Source: Nitrosomonas sp. (GTDB taxonomy: Bacteria > Pseudomonadota > Gammaproteobacteria > Burkholderiales > Nitrosomonadaceae). Taken from it: a stretch of DNA of 64,000 nt. The stretch is from assembly GCA_024281825.1 (NCBI GenBank), contig JAMWZY010000009.1, positions 49,451-113,450 on the forward strand, read 5' to 3'. The notes beneath the pieces are model-generated. The model saw nothing but the letters and a program-made list of their open reading frames with translations. It did not search any database and was not told the DNA's origin. The translations under genes were made by a program, and so were the position numbers. This document shows positions 8,425-18,102 of the stretch, one piece after another (position 1 is the stretch's first letter; each line of letters starts with the position of its first letter).

Positions 8425-10269
8425 ATGTTTGAAGCAACCGATTATCCAGAAAAATATACACCCAAACTCGACCAAACTACTACCAGTCAATTTGATGAGT
8501 TACTCAAAATAATTGCTGCACGGAGCTTAATTGTATGGGGAGAGCATTGTTCCGAGTGTGCTGCGCCAGCTTGCTATGCATCGTGTTCTTTTTATACACC
8601 ACGGCACGAAGATTTAAATTGTGGTCGGTTTGCTAAAGGAGTACAAAAAAGTAATCTGCCATCGGGCGCACGACTCGCCACTATTATCTTTCGGAAATGG
8701 GGAAAACTTGAAGGAGTAGGACCGGTGGGATTAACATCCATAACGGACGCTAATCATCGTGAAAGAATCGATGAACTTGTTTCCACAGCAATTACACAGT
8801 GGATTCCATCGATTGCAACTCGACAATTAAAACGTAAATGGGATCAGCGTAAGATTCGTAAGAGTGCAATCTCTTCCAGCTCGGCAGATGCTTTTGTTAT
8901 TGAGGCTTGGTTAAATAATGGCCAACCCAACTTAAATTTTACCCTAACCGTATTAGCAATTAATGGATCTACAGGAGGATTATTTCAAGAAAATATTGAG
9001 TTTTGCAAAGGCTATAATCGTAAAATAATCCCGGTGACTGAAATTTCTCGTTGGGTAGATCTATCTCAACCTTACTTTATTAAAATCGAACCTTTAGAGA
9101 ATGCTATTGGACATGAAGTTACTTTTGGGTTGATAGATTTCGTCGAATTTAAAAAAGGCATCAATAAGATTCATACTCCTTTAAATCCATATAGCACTAT
9201 TAATTCCAATCAAAGTAGCAGCAACGTTAAAATTAAGTGTGTTGTTTGGGATCTTGATAATACAGTATGGCAAGGAACATTGGCCGAGGATGGTATTGAT
9301 GGGATAGTACTTGATGAAAGAATTCCATTCATTATTCGCGAATTAGATCGTCGCGGTGTTTTGCAATCTATTGCATCAAAAAATGATATGCAACCGGCAC
9401 TTGCTGCTCTTGAGGCATTCGGTCTAAAGGAATTTTTTCTTTATCCTCAGATTAGCTGGAATCCGAAGAGTGCTGCGATACAGAGAATTGCTGAGCTTTT
9501 GGATATAGGATTAGATACATTTGTATTTGTTGATGATCAAGCTTTCGAGCGTGCGGAGGTAAACGAAAGATTACCTAACGTACGTATCTTGGCAGATACT
9601 GAGATCCCAACATTGCTGGAGAATGCATGGTTTGACTTACCGATTACAACTGAAAGTGTTAACAGACGCTCGATGTATCAGGCAGAACAGAAACGTAAAT
9701 CTACTTTTGATGTATCTGTTACGGATTATGTTGAATTTTTGCGCGGATGTGATCTTACAATCCGAGTTTCACCATTGTCACAGACTGTAATGGAACGAGC
9801 ACATGAATTATCACAACGAACCAATCAACTCAATGTTTCAGGCAGGCGCTATACACACGAAGAGTTGATAGAGATTGAAGTAAATAATACAGGTCGCACT
9901 GGTTATGTGTTTAGTTGCAAAGATCGTTTCGGTGATTATGGAATAATTGCTATGAGCATAGTGAATAAAGATAATGCACAAATTGAATCCTTTATGATGA
10001 GTTGTCGTGTACAAAGAAAGCATGTAGAGAATGCAATTTTTTCTTGGCTTGCAGCAAAATTGGCTAGTGATGGTTTCGACAGTATGTCAGTTCAATATAA
10101 AAAAACTAGCCGCAATGACGCTTCGGTTCGAATGCTGGAAGAGCTTGGTTTTAATTTTCAGTCTTTGGGTTCTCAAGAAGAAGGTATGTTCATTCGGTCT
10201 ACTCAAGAACCTTTTGCTAAAGATGATATCGTTAAGGTTATGAATCTTGCTGAAGAAAATAAAAAATAA
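8425..10269 (+). CDS. FkbH-like HAD-IIIC family protein with Cys-rich N-terminus
   Basis: This is a 614-residue protein. The central part is an FkbH/HAD-IIIC phosphatase-like domain with the catalytic DxDxT motif as VVWDLDNTVWQG (Asp276, Asp278) and VFVDDQAFERAEV downstream. The C-terminal part (about 430-600) resembles the acyltransferase-like FkbH tail (HELSQRTNQLNVSGRRY, DRFGDYGII). The first 80 residues carry a cysteine cluster, WGEHCSECAAPACYASC, then another Cys before GRFAKG. I recall this arrangement from other polysaccharide-linked FkbH proteins; it suggests metal binding. FkbH enzymes load three-carbon acyl units onto carrier proteins; the substrate here is unknown. A stop codon lies shortly upstream in frame, so the ATG at 8425 is the only good start, although no clear ribosome-binding site precedes it. 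Confidence 0.85.
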   Translation: MFEATDYPEKYTPKLDQTTTSQFDELLKIIAARSLIVWGEHCSECAAPACYASCSFYTPRHEDLNCGRFAKGVQKSNLPSGARLATIIFRKWGKLEGVGPVGLTSITDANHRERIDELVSTAITQWIPSIATRQLKRKWDQRKIRKSAISSSSADAFVIEAWLNNGQPNLNFTLTVLAINGSTGGLFQENIEFCKGYNRKIIPVTEISRWVDLSQPYFIKIEPLENAIGHEVTFGLIDFVEFKKGINKIHTPLNPYSTINSNQSSSNVKIKCVVWDLDNTVWQGTLAEDGIDGIVLDERIPFIIRELDRRGVLQSIASKNDMQPALAALEAFGLKEFFLYPQISWNPKSAAIQRIAELLDIGLDTFVFVDDQAFERAEVNERLPNVRILADTEIPTLLENAWFDLPITTESVNRRSMYQAEQKRKSTFDVSVTDYVEFLRGCDLTIRVSPLSQTVMERAHELSQRTNQLNVSGRRYTHEELIEIEVNNTGRTGYVFSCKDRFGDYGIIAMSIVNKDNAQIESFMMSCRVQRKHVENAIFSWLAAKLASDGFDSMSVQYKKTSRNDASVRMLEELGFNFQSLGSQEEGMFIRSTQEPFAKDDIVKVMNLAEENKK

Positions 10270-10278
10270 GGAGGTAAG

Positions 10279-11058
10279 TTGAATCGATACATTACATCTA
10301 CAATTCGTCGCGTCTCGAATGCTTGGCCTGCTAAACCTGTAATTTCAAGGCTTTCTGCGCCTATCGCATCATTTACTTTTGACGACTTCCCCCACACCGC
10401 GTGGACGAATGGAGCACCTATTTTAGAAAGTTTTGGTGTGCGTGGAACCTATTTTGTAGCGCACGCGTTTTCTCCAGAGAATTTAAACAAGCATCCAGAT
10501 ACCGAAGTGATGCCTGGAGTACTTTATTATGAGCTTGACGATATTGTTGCTGCATATGCAAAAGGGCACGAGATTGGATGTCATACATTCGATCACAAAA
10601 GAGTTTCACATCAAAGTAATTATGAATTATTGGGTAGTGTAGATCGAAATGCTGAATTTGTTAAAAATGTACTGGGTGATGTGATTATGACGTCATTTGC
10701 ATATCCTCAGGGAAATGTTAGCATCAGTGCCAAGCGGCTCTTGAGCAGAAAATTCTCTGTTTGCCGAGGTACCCGAGCAGGAATCAATACTAAGCTGCTG
10801 GAGTTATCTCAACTCAGATGCTTTAATCTAGATACTAATTTTAACAAAAATTCTATCGATGCTCTAATAAGAGAGACAAAAGCATGCAATGGCTGGATTA
10901 TATTTAATACACACGATGTGATTAACTTTCCATCACCTCACGGTTGTACACCAGAACTTTTGCATGAAGTTGTTGCAGCTGTTGCTGCGAGTGGAATTGA
11001 AATCCTTCCTATTAAACATGCCCTCGGCAGAGCTATGTTTCGGCCGATTGCCGAGTAG
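10279..11058 (+). CDS. NodB-type polysaccharide deacetylase
   Basis: This is a 259-residue carbohydrate-esterase-4 (NodB) domain. Motif 1 is FTFDDFPHTAW (Asp35, Asp36), motif 2 is HEIGCHTFDH (metal ligands His102 and His106), motif 3 is FAYPQGN, and a late motif IFNTHDV carries the catalytic-histidine position. The usual TFDDG is TFDDF here, a variation seen in subfamilies. There is no signal peptide, so it may act on a cytoplasmic, lipid-linked sugar precursor. The start is TTG at 10279, chosen because a strong AGGAGG lies just upstream. It follows the FkbH gene by 9 bp and is almost certainly cotranscribed with it. Confidence 0.88.
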   Translation: MNRYITSTIRRVSNAWPAKPVISRLSAPIASFTFDDFPHTAWTNGAPILESFGVRGTYFVAHAFSPENLNKHPDTEVMPGVLYYELDDIVAAYAKGHEIGCHTFDHKRVSHQSNYELLGSVDRNAEFVKNVLGDVIMTSFAYPQGNVSISAKRLLSRKFSVCRGTRAGINTKLLELSQLRCFNLDTNFNKNSIDALIRETKACNGWIIFNTHDVINFPSPHGCTPELLHEVVAAVAASGIEILPIKHALGRAMFRPIAE

Positions 11059-11413
11059 ATTAACTTTGGTACGAGCGCCTCCCAGCATCAGGAATTCTCA
11101 TATGGATGTAATATTGAAAAGCCACATATTATATCAAGTATGGATGGTAAAGGGAGTCGGAGAAACAGGCTATCTAAGCACAGCGTAAAAGATGAGAAAG
11201 CTTATCTTAATGCATATAAATCAGCACCTGAAAGTGCTCCCAATCAAACCTATTATGAATCATCAGGGTGCTAAAGCAGACCGATAAACTCCTATATATC
11301 TGCCCAAAAAATTAGAAGCCACTTTTTTGTAAAAATCTGAGTCTGTTCCTAACTAATATTGCCACTTACGCTTGAAAATAGAATTATTTAGAAATAACCA
11401 ATTTTCACTATAA
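11059..11413. other. Convergent intergenic region, nothing recognised
   Basis: About 355 bp lies between the 3' ends of the deacetylase (plus) and the sulfotransferase (minus). No frame with family features and no strong hairpin with a T-run was found, so the expected transcription terminators are not obvious by eye. Confidence 0.5.
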
Positions 11414-12400
11414 TTACTGATAGCCGAGCTGGCGATTCAGGTCGCCACCAGTGCGTATGAAAAAATCTAACTCATCTCCACATAGCTCAGTTTGCCAACG
11501 AGTATCCAGCTCAATCTTCTTGTTAGAAGAGAATCGCATATTATTACCCCCCACCAGATGCCTTGTAAATCGACGGAAGTCAAGCATTTCTGGCTCAAAT
11601 GGAATATGTGCAAAGTTACATAAGATACGCCCTACTTCCTCTGGTTTAGTGGCTAAATCCTCGTAGCGTATTTTTAAAAGATTCTTTGAAGGAATAAACC
11701 TATCCAACGCTGGAAGTGCACGTTGATAGTAATTTAGCCAGCCTTTAATACTTTCTGACTGTGTATATCCACTTGAACGTCTAGAAAAATAAACGCCTCG
11801 ACCATCACGAGTTAGTAGCACGATTTTAATGCGATCTGGCCATTTTTCAAATAATTCGATAGCTTCACGGTCATTTTTAGAAGAATCTACAATGATCGAT
11901 TTTCCCCAACAATGTGCAATTTCACGATATAAATTCATCTTGTTATCCAACGCCCTGCTAAGTAAGGACGGTATCGGTATAAAATTGCGCAGTAAATCCG
12001 GAAATAGATTTCGACCTGATAACCATGCTTTCCGAAAATTTACAGCTAACACTTTCGATCTTGTCTGCCACTTATAATCGATAGTATCAGACGAAATAGC
12101 ATCCCATAGATTATAAGTATACGGGTTTACAAGAAAATCAATATTAGTTGAATGCTTAATTGCATCAAAAACTTCGTGCCATTGATGACATATACGTAAA
12201 TCAGCTCCACAACTGCATTTTTGATTTAGGTTAATCACTTTATTTAAAAAATTAAGTTCTCCTAAAGAAGCTGTTTGGCTATGCCCTCCTATGAACATAT
12301 CTGTTAAAGTAGAACCACTGCGCGCCGCGGAACAAATATATAGAACACAAAAATCATTACTCGAAGAACTTACAATTCTATTTGAATCGATATTTACCAT
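11414..12400 (-). CDS. Sulfotransferase family protein (PAPS-dependent)
   Basis: This protein of about 328 residues has the 5'-phosphosulfate-binding loop CSAARSGSTLTD near the N-terminus. A 3'-phosphate-binding segment follows at VVLLTRDGRGVYFSRRSSGY, and late in the protein comes LKIRYEDLATKPEEVGRILC, all typical of the Sulfotransfer_1/3 families. A CSCGADLRICHQW segment is similar to inserts of bacterial polysaccharide-linked members. It is the last gene of the minus-strand eps run, so sulfation of the exopolysaccharide is a reasonable inference; the acceptor is not shown. The frame extends to a TTG at 12424. The ATG at 12400 is preferred, although neither has a strong ribosome-binding site. 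Confidence 0.82.
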   Translation of the reverse strand: MVNIDSNRIVSSSSNDFCVLYICSAARSGSTLTDMFIGGHSQTASLGELNFLNKVINLNQKCSCGADLRICHQWHEVFDAIKHSTNIDFLVNPYTYNLWDAISSDTIDYKWQTRSKVLAVNFRKAWLSGRNLFPDLLRNFIPIPSLLSRALDNKMNLYREIAHCWGKSIIVDSSKNDREAIELFEKWPDRIKIVLLTRDGRGVYFSRRSSGYTQSESIKGWLNYYQRALPALDRFIPSKNLLKIRYEDLATKPEEVGRILCNFAHIPFEPEMLDFRRFTRHLVGGNNMRFSSNKKIELDTRWQTELCGDELDFFIRTGGDLNRQLGYQ

Positions 12401-12537
12401 ATAAATATTCCATTCACTTATCAATCTTAAATATCCGCAATAATACCTGGCACTTTTATATTAAATCTAACTGCATTCGAACAAAGTAAAGCACTCTATA
12501 CATTCTATTAATCTTACTTAAATATATAGTGATTCCT

Positions 12538-14049
12538 TTATTTATATAGTAACTTGGAAGCATTTGTAGATTTAATGAAATTAGACCAATAAAGTGCCTG
12601 TCCAAGCATTAGCATCATCAAAAACTGAGTAGGAATAGAAAATAAATGAAAATTGCTATAAGGTAACGTTATTACAAGCAATATTAAACTAATGGCTCCT
12701 ACCCTAAGCAGTACACGATGAATAGATGGGATATACTCAGCTTTAGCTGCATCAGCAGATGCTTTTGCACCAAACAAAAGAATCATAAGAAAAATTAAAT
12801 GACCTAAAATACCCATCTCCCACAGTAAAATCACAGACGTAGTTTTAGCAATTTTATATTCATACAAACTGGCTATTTTCCCCCTCTGTATCTTACTTGA
12901 GTGAACTGCACCTATACCATGACCAAATACAGCACTATGCACCTCCCCATGAACAATATTACTATTCCACCAATTGACTAAAAGTGTCACTCGTCCTACG
13001 TGAGCGCTATCTTCGCCTGGATTTGGAGTAATCGCGTTTATGATAGAATCATAAGCAGAATTCACTTGAGTAGCGCTAGCGTCGTAATGAATATCCTTAT
13101 AAGCAGTTAAAATCCCCCCTACCAGTAAAAATACTCCGATCATAACAACTACTGTCTCAATAGGTTTCTTAACAAGTTCTTTACGATAATAAATAGCAAT
13201 AGGAACCGGCAATAACATTACCATTGCTTTAACTTCTGCTAGAACCATTGTTGCAATTCCAGTCAGTACGATCCAAATCATCCAACCAAACTTGAGGTTT
13301 TGCTCTCGCCATAATGCAATGCTTGTTAGCATTGCGATGATCAACATCATAGCCATGGCTGCACTGTCACCACCACCCTCAATATTTCCCTGGAAAGTTC
13401 CAATCACCGCATCCCAAGGGGACATTCGTGCATCTTGCCTGGCCACATAAAAATATTGATACAGCGCCATCGGTAACTGTAACGCAGCCACAATCAAAAG
13501 TGCCTTCCACAATCTGGCCACTGTTTCCGCTTGTATTAAGCCTAAAGCCAAAACCAACATGAGCGGCCACATAAAAAGATAATGGCGAGAAGCATTTACG
13601 AAATCACCTAGCTGTGACTGGTTAATAATACTGGAGAGAATCGCTAGAAAAATAAAGGCCGCAGGTAAAAATAAATTTACAGAGAATTGCGTTGATAAGA
13701 TATTTTTCCTGCTACGTAATAAATTAAATATAACGGGCAAAAATAACGCAGCACTAATTAAAACTGTCAACCATTGAATCTGAGTAAATCTAACGAAGTA
13801 AGCACTTGGTCCGGTAATAAGAAATGCTGAGAAAAATATCATCCACACGACCCATGAGGGTGGCACAATCAAAACAAACAAAGCACCATATACTCCAAGT
13901 AATGCAATTAACAAATAAAGATTCCCATAAGCTGCAAGGATTCCACTCGTGATTGACAAAAATAAAGCAGCGATCAACAAGAACACTACTGATAACGTAT
14001 GTGACTCTAATTTGTTACTTTGTGTCAAAACAAAAACTGGAAGCTTCAT
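12538..14049 (-). CDS. O-antigen polymerase/ligase-like polytopic membrane protein
   Basis: This is a 503-residue protein with about 11-13 hydrophobic segments. A large loop between late helices contains AHVGRVTLLVNWWNSNIVHG and FGHGIGAVHSSKIQRG. That pattern (loop Arg/His residues, GxGIG) resembles Wzy/WaaL-type polymerases and ligases. It sits directly after epsI, about 40 bp away, inside the eps operon, where a repeat-unit polymerase is expected. Family assignment rests on topology and loop character rather than on invariant residues, so ligase versus polymerase is open. Confidence 0.7.
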   Translation of the reverse strand: MKLPVFVLTQSNKLESHTLSVVFLLIAALFLSITSGILAAYGNLYLLIALLGVYGALFVLIVPPSWVVWMIFFSAFLITGPSAYFVRFTQIQWLTVLISAALFLPVIFNLLRSRKNILSTQFSVNLFLPAAFIFLAILSSIINQSQLGDFVNASRHYLFMWPLMLVLALGLIQAETVARLWKALLIVAALQLPMALYQYFYVARQDARMSPWDAVIGTFQGNIEGGGDSAAMAMMLIIAMLTSIALWREQNLKFGWMIWIVLTGIATMVLAEVKAMVMLLPVPIAIYYRKELVKKPIETVVVMIGVFLLVGGILTAYKDIHYDASATQVNSAYDSIINAITPNPGEDSAHVGRVTLLVNWWNSNIVHGEVHSAVFGHGIGAVHSSKIQRGKIASLYEYKIAKTTSVILLWEMGILGHLIFLMILLFGAKASADAAKAEYIPSIHRVLLRVGAISLILLVITLPYSNFHLFSIPTQFLMMLMLGQALYWSNFIKSTNASKLLYK

Positions 14050-14089
14050 AATTTAGTTTGTTATACTAATACATTAATTTTTAATAGCA

Positions 14090-14779
14090 TTACGCAGTTT
14101 TAAATACACCAATCAGTCGCAATCTATCTTTATTTTGTACGGCCAAAAGTAAATCTCGAATAAAAAAATCTTGGATTTTATATGCGTTATCTGTATCTTG
14201 ATCTATCGAAGAGATTCTTACCAACATACCGTCGGGAATCTTTCCTGTTAAGCCATATTTTAGTTGTTGCATTTTTTGCTCTAATCCTGGCAATACGACT
14301 TTATCTCCAACTGTCACCCAATAGGTAATGAGCTCATTACGATTTCCTTTCACAGCTAACAGTCGCTTTGTCGGCAAAAATCCATAATCGGTATTTAATT
14401 GCTTAAAAGTATTATTTGAAATTTCAAACCCCTGCACGTAATAACATACTTCAGGTTTATGTAGCGACAAATTATCCCCTCGATCTCCTCCGTAAGCGAT
14501 GGAAAGCATAATACGATTACCATGTGAATTAATATATGTCCTAGCTAGTATTTGGTTATACAATTTATCAAGCTTAGCTTGGGTATCTGTATCCACTTGA
14601 AGGGGCGTTATCGATTGATCAATTTTCCAATCTGCAAACTGCCAAGGGATCATCACATCAAGATTAATTTTTTCTTGCAAGTCCGCTATCTTTTCTGTTG
14701 GAGTCAAAGCTAATGTCAGCGCGGCAGAGAATATCATCAACACACCTAGAAAAGAGCTCGTAATCATCGGCTTCTTCAT
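14090..14779 (-). CDS. epsI: EpsI, exosortase-associated protein (B-type)
   Basis: This 229-residue protein has an N-terminal membrane or signal segment (about residues 6-25). The conserved block of EpsI proteins appears as LSIAYGGDRGDNLSLHKPEV followed by CYYVQGFEI. EpsI accompanies exosortases; in many systems it is fused to or adjacent to EpsH and is needed for exopolysaccharide production, with unknown biochemistry. The ATG at 14779 is chosen over the preceding GTG because the AGGAGG is 5 bases from it and too close to the GTG. It lies 54 bp after xrtB. Confidence 0.92.
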   Translation of the reverse strand: MKKPMITSSFLGVLMIFSAALTLALTPTEKIADLQEKINLDVMIPWQFADWKIDQSITPLQVDTDTQAKLDKLYNQILARTYINSHGNRIMLSIAYGGDRGDNLSLHKPEVCYYVQGFEISNNTFKQLNTDYGFLPTKRLLAVKGNRNELITYWVTVGDKVVLPGLEQKMQQLKYGLTGKIPDGMLVRISSIDQDTDNAYKIQDFFIRDLLLAVQNKDRLRLIGVFKTA

Positions 14780-14833
14780 CACTTCCTCCTTCTAAAACTC
14801 ACATCAAAAGCAATAGTTTTGGTAATACAATTA

Positions 14834-15721
14834 TCACACACAAGGGCTTAATTCTTTATCAACATGCTGTTTTTTAACAAAATATTGGAGAATCCCATCA
14901 ACACTAAGAATAAGTATCAGTGCGCTGACAAATAAAACCATTCCGGCAAAATCATGAAGAAAACCTTGCCCTGCTGCATCACCAAAATGATACGTAATCA
15001 AAGTAAGAACTATTACTCGAATAACGTTGGCAGAAAAAGAGATAGGCACGATCAGAATCGCCAATATGACATTACGATAAACTGAGCTATGGTTCACAAG
15101 ATTCAAATAAAATAATCCGAGTGCTTCTAGCGTTAATAATGTCTGCAAGCCAGCACAGGCATCCGCTACTAGAAGTTGATATTGCCCTATTTGCAAAATA
15201 ACCCCATTTCTAGCTATCGGATAGTCAAACAAAAACAAAATTTGCTCGGCAACATATGAAACTGCAATCTTCATTGGCATAGTCAAAAAACTTACCAATG
15301 ATCCCGGCAGTGGGATCATAAACAGCAAAAAAAATAATGGAAACCACATCACCTTTAAAGCCACGAATCCTCTCTTTATCAGTAAAATGGCAGACAGTAT
15401 CAAAATAAATGAACTTATCTCGAATACCAGTATTTGTTGCGAACGTCCGATGACATAACACAAGAGACCAGTCAAAAAAACAACCCAGCCAGTATTTGTA
15501 ATTGACTTCCCATCGCTTATTTTTAACATGTTCGGCCACTGACGAACCATTAGCCAGAGCGATAGCAGTAAAATAATAGGGCCATGCGCTTGATCCTCAT
15601 TTGTCCATAACCCTATCGCTAGGCTATAGAAAGTCGGCACATACAAAATTAATAACCCTACTACAATAGGCAACCAATCAGAAGCAATTGATTTTGAACC
15701 AATAAGCTGATAAGCCGACAT
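14834..15721 (-). CDS. xrtB: Exosortase (XrtB/EpsH type)
   Basis: This is a 295-residue integral membrane protein with about eight hydrophobic segments. The exosortase catalytic triad is present: Cys189 in VADACAGLQTLL, Arg235 in SANVIRVI and His256 in FLHDFAG. Exosortases are membrane cysteine transpeptidases that process proteins ending in PEP-CTERM signals, which are often cotranscribed with exopolysaccharide genes. The gene order epsD-E-F-G-H-I is that of the exosortase-B subgroup known from the Methylobacillus methanolan cluster. No PEP-CTERM protein is encoded in this window, so substrates must lie elsewhere. It starts 11 bp after epsG. Confidence 0.93.
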   Translation of the reverse strand: MSAYQLIGSKSIASDWLPIVVGLLILYVPTFYSLAIGLWTNEDQAHGPIILLLSLWLMVRQWPNMLKISDGKSITNTGWVVFLTGLLCYVIGRSQQILVFEISSFILILSAILLIKRGFVALKVMWFPLFFLLFMIPLPGSLVSFLTMPMKIAVSYVAEQILFLFDYPIARNGVILQIGQYQLLVADACAGLQTLLTLEALGLFYLNLVNHSSVYRNVILAILIVPISFSANVIRVIVLTLITYHFGDAAGQGFLHDFAGMVLFVSALILILSVDGILQYFVKKQHVDKELSPCV

Positions 15722-15732
15722 TCTTCAAATGT

Positions 15733-16638
15733 TTAAAAATCAATTAACACAGATCCCACTACCTCTGCACCACTACGATTAATTTGTTCACTCATGATAT
15801 TCACATCTGTTAAGCGTGTGTTATTCTGATGTACAATCGCTAACGCGCCCCCTATCCTAGAAGTAATCGTTAACGCGTCAACTCCACTTGAGAAAGCCAG
15901 CGTATCATAAAGAATGACATCAAATTGTTTAGCCAATTGATTATTCAACTCATTAAACGAAGCACGATTCAAGAGCTCCAGAGGGTTAGGAGGAAGGGTT
16001 CCAGCAGGTAAAACCGATAAGTCTACAAAAGAATCAATCCTAGAAATAACTTCAAAAATATTGGCACGATCAGCAAGAACGTCAGATAATCCTCTTTTGT
16101 TTTTTAGATTAAAAATCTCATGTTGCTGCGGACTGCGAAGATTTGCATCAACCAAAAGCGTCCTTTCTCCTAACTGAGAAAATACCACAGCAAGATTTGC
16201 AGTAAAAAGGCTAATGCCATCATTAGGATTACAACCAACCACTGTTAAAGCTTTATGACCCGTAGCAAACCACCGCAATACCAACTGGCTTCGAATAGCT
16301 CGAAAAATCTCTATCTGATTTCCAAAGGGTTGGTATGCTACTACTAATTCTGGGGAATGATTTCCTTCACCAGGTAATAAATACGGATAATCAAACTGTT
16401 GCGCTAATACTTGTTGAATATCGCCTTCGGTAACCAACCCTAATTTGAGTGCGGCTTCACCGAAACGCAACCCACTTTCTTTCTGAAAAAGGAGTATATG
16501 CTCTGCTTCAATGGGCGTAATTTTACCCATATCCAAAAGAATGCGACCGATACTATATTTGTGAATAGAAGATGAATTCATAGTAGCAAACCCGGAATTA
16601 TCTAATTGTTCTGTTTCTGAAGAACCTGATGTATTCAT
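15733..16638 (-). CDS. epsG: EpsG, chain-length determinant ATPase/BY-kinase-like, P-loop degenerate
   Basis: This 301-residue protein has an N-terminal GspE/MshEN-like domain (about residues 30-90: IGRILLDMGKITPIEAE and LKLGLVTEGDIQQVLAQQF). A CpsD/BY-kinase-like ATPase domain follows. Walker A' (TLLVDANLRSPQQHEIF) and a Walker B-like strand (VILYDTLAF) are recognisable. However, the P-loop reads GCNPNDGISLFTANLAVVF: Ile142 stands where Lys (or Arg in some EpsG) is expected. There is also no tyrosine-rich tail; the protein ends VVGSVLIDF. It may therefore regulate EpsF without kinase activity. It lies 10 bp after epsF and is surely part of the eps operon. Confidence 0.88.
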   Translation of the reverse strand: MNTSGSSETEQLDNSGFATMNSSSIHKYSIGRILLDMGKITPIEAEHILLFQKESGLRFGEAALKLGLVTEGDIQQVLAQQFDYPYLLPGEGNHSPELVVAYQPFGNQIEIFRAIRSQLVLRWFATGHKALTVVGCNPNDGISLFTANLAVVFSQLGERTLLVDANLRSPQQHEIFNLKNKRGLSDVLADRANIFEVISRIDSFVDLSVLPAGTLPPNPLELLNRASFNELNNQLAKQFDVILYDTLAFSSGVDALTITSRIGGALAIVHQNNTRLTDVNIMSEQINRSGAEVVGSVLIDF

Positions 16639-16648
16639 TCGTAATTCC

Positions 16649-18019
16649 TTACTTAGAAGTTAGGTTACGGGTTTGAAACAAACTCAGCCAAGAATTCAAC
16701 TTCAATCCCTTTTGCTTTGGTTTTCCCCACTGAACTACGCCAAGCACCGGAGCTTGAAATACATCGACCAAGTCTTCAGCAGATCGCACACGTTGATCAA
16801 CCATTTCAATAATTAAAGCAACACTCAGGCCCAGCAAAGTACCTAAAAATATCGATACTAGAACATTCAGCAATACTTTAGGGCTATCAGGCCTATCTGG
16901 AACTTTTGCGGTATCCAGTATTGAAACACTTGATAAATTGGATTTTCCTTCAAGATCTGTTTGGTTCAACCGCTGCATAGCACTGTTATAAGCTTGTTGA
17001 GCACTTTCAACTTCTCTCGTTAACAACTGTAACTCATCCCTTGAACGATTTAATGTTAGTACCTTATTCCTTTGCACTTCCAAAGCTGCACGCAATTCCG
17101 AAATTAAGCTTGCTGAATTCTTATTGGTAGACCTAAGATGATTGTTAAGTTCTGATCTTAATTTACTTACCTCAGCACTTGCGCCTTTGTAACTAGGGTG
17201 ATTGCGACCATATTTCTGGGCTATCTCAGAAAACTTAGATTCTGCCTGCGATAACTCCACTTTTAAGCTAGTAATGATAGGGTCTCTAGTAATAGATGTC
17301 GCTTCGTCACTTTGATTGCCCCCCCCTATCAAGCCAGTTTCTGCATTTACCAGCTGGAATGAGAGATCATTTAGACGTTTGGTTTCTACATCCAAACGAA
17401 GATCGGCATCAATAATTCCCTTCTCATCACGATATTGTGTCAATTTCTTCTGAGCAACCTCTACTTTACTTCGTAGATCATTCAACTGCTCCGTAAAATA
17501 GCTAGCAGCTTTTTGCGAAGGCTCAGCCGTTAATCGAACATTTATTTCTTGATAAGCATATGCAAAGGCATTTGCTACTGCTGAAGCAAATTCAGCATCC
17601 GTGCTGGTATAGTTGATATTAATGACCGTACTATCACGCGCAACATCAAGGTACAGATTTTTTATCAGGGAATTGGCCAGCCAGTTGCGTATATCTAAAT
17701 TGCTCTCACTTTTCTGATAATAAGACTTTGCAATATCGCTTTGATCAAGCTTCAGTTGATCTACCACCATCAGCCTTGTTTGAGCACTTCTGATCACATC
17801 CAATTGTGTTGCCAAATGACTTGCCATCATAGGCGCAGACATTGTTACCCCTGATACTGGATCAGGACCTTTTGTAGTGACCAATACTGTCGCGGTCGAC
17901 TTGTAATTATTAGGTAATAATAGACTAACCACCAAAGTGGTCATCACTGTAGCCAATAGCGTAAAAAGCATAATCTTCCAACGAGCTATTAGAATCAAAA
18001 AAAATCGGTGATAGTTCAT
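16649..18019 (-). CDS. epsF: EpsF, Wzz-family chain-length determinant
   Basis: This is a 456-residue polysaccharide copolymerase. It has an N-terminal transmembrane segment (about 14-34), a long periplasmic region with coiled-coil stretches (about 170-350) and a second transmembrane segment (about 385-408) preceded by the Pro-rich AKVPDRPDSPK typical of Wzz proteins. It would set polymer length and link the ATPase EpsG to the outer-membrane channel EpsE. The cytosolic C-terminus (SAEDLVDVFQAPVLGVVQWG) is the usual PCP-2a-type tail. It has no anomaly of its own, but it is paired with an EpsG that lacks the P-loop lysine. Confidence 0.92.
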   Translation of the reverse strand: MNYHRFFLILIARWKIMLFTLLATVMTTLVVSLLLPNNYKSTATVLVTTKGPDPVSGVTMSAPMMASHLATQLDVIRSAQTRLMVVDQLKLDQSDIAKSYYQKSESNLDIRNWLANSLIKNLYLDVARDSTVININYTSTDAEFASAVANAFAYAYQEINVRLTAEPSQKAASYFTEQLNDLRSKVEVAQKKLTQYRDEKGIIDADLRLDVETKRLNDLSFQLVNAETGLIGGGNQSDEATSITRDPIITSLKVELSQAESKFSEIAQKYGRNHPSYKGASAEVSKLRSELNNHLRSTNKNSASLISELRAALEVQRNKVLTLNRSRDELQLLTREVESAQQAYNSAMQRLNQTDLEGKSNLSSVSILDTAKVPDRPDSPKVLLNVLVSIFLGTLLGLSVALIIEMVDQRVRSAEDLVDVFQAPVLGVVQWGKPKQKGLKLNSWLSLFQTRNLTSK

Positions 18020-18102
18020 CTTAAGATCTCATTTCCATTGAAAAATTATAATTTCCCCAATAACAGAACAAGTTACACTCCTTCTTAATCTTTCTTCCAA
18101 CG

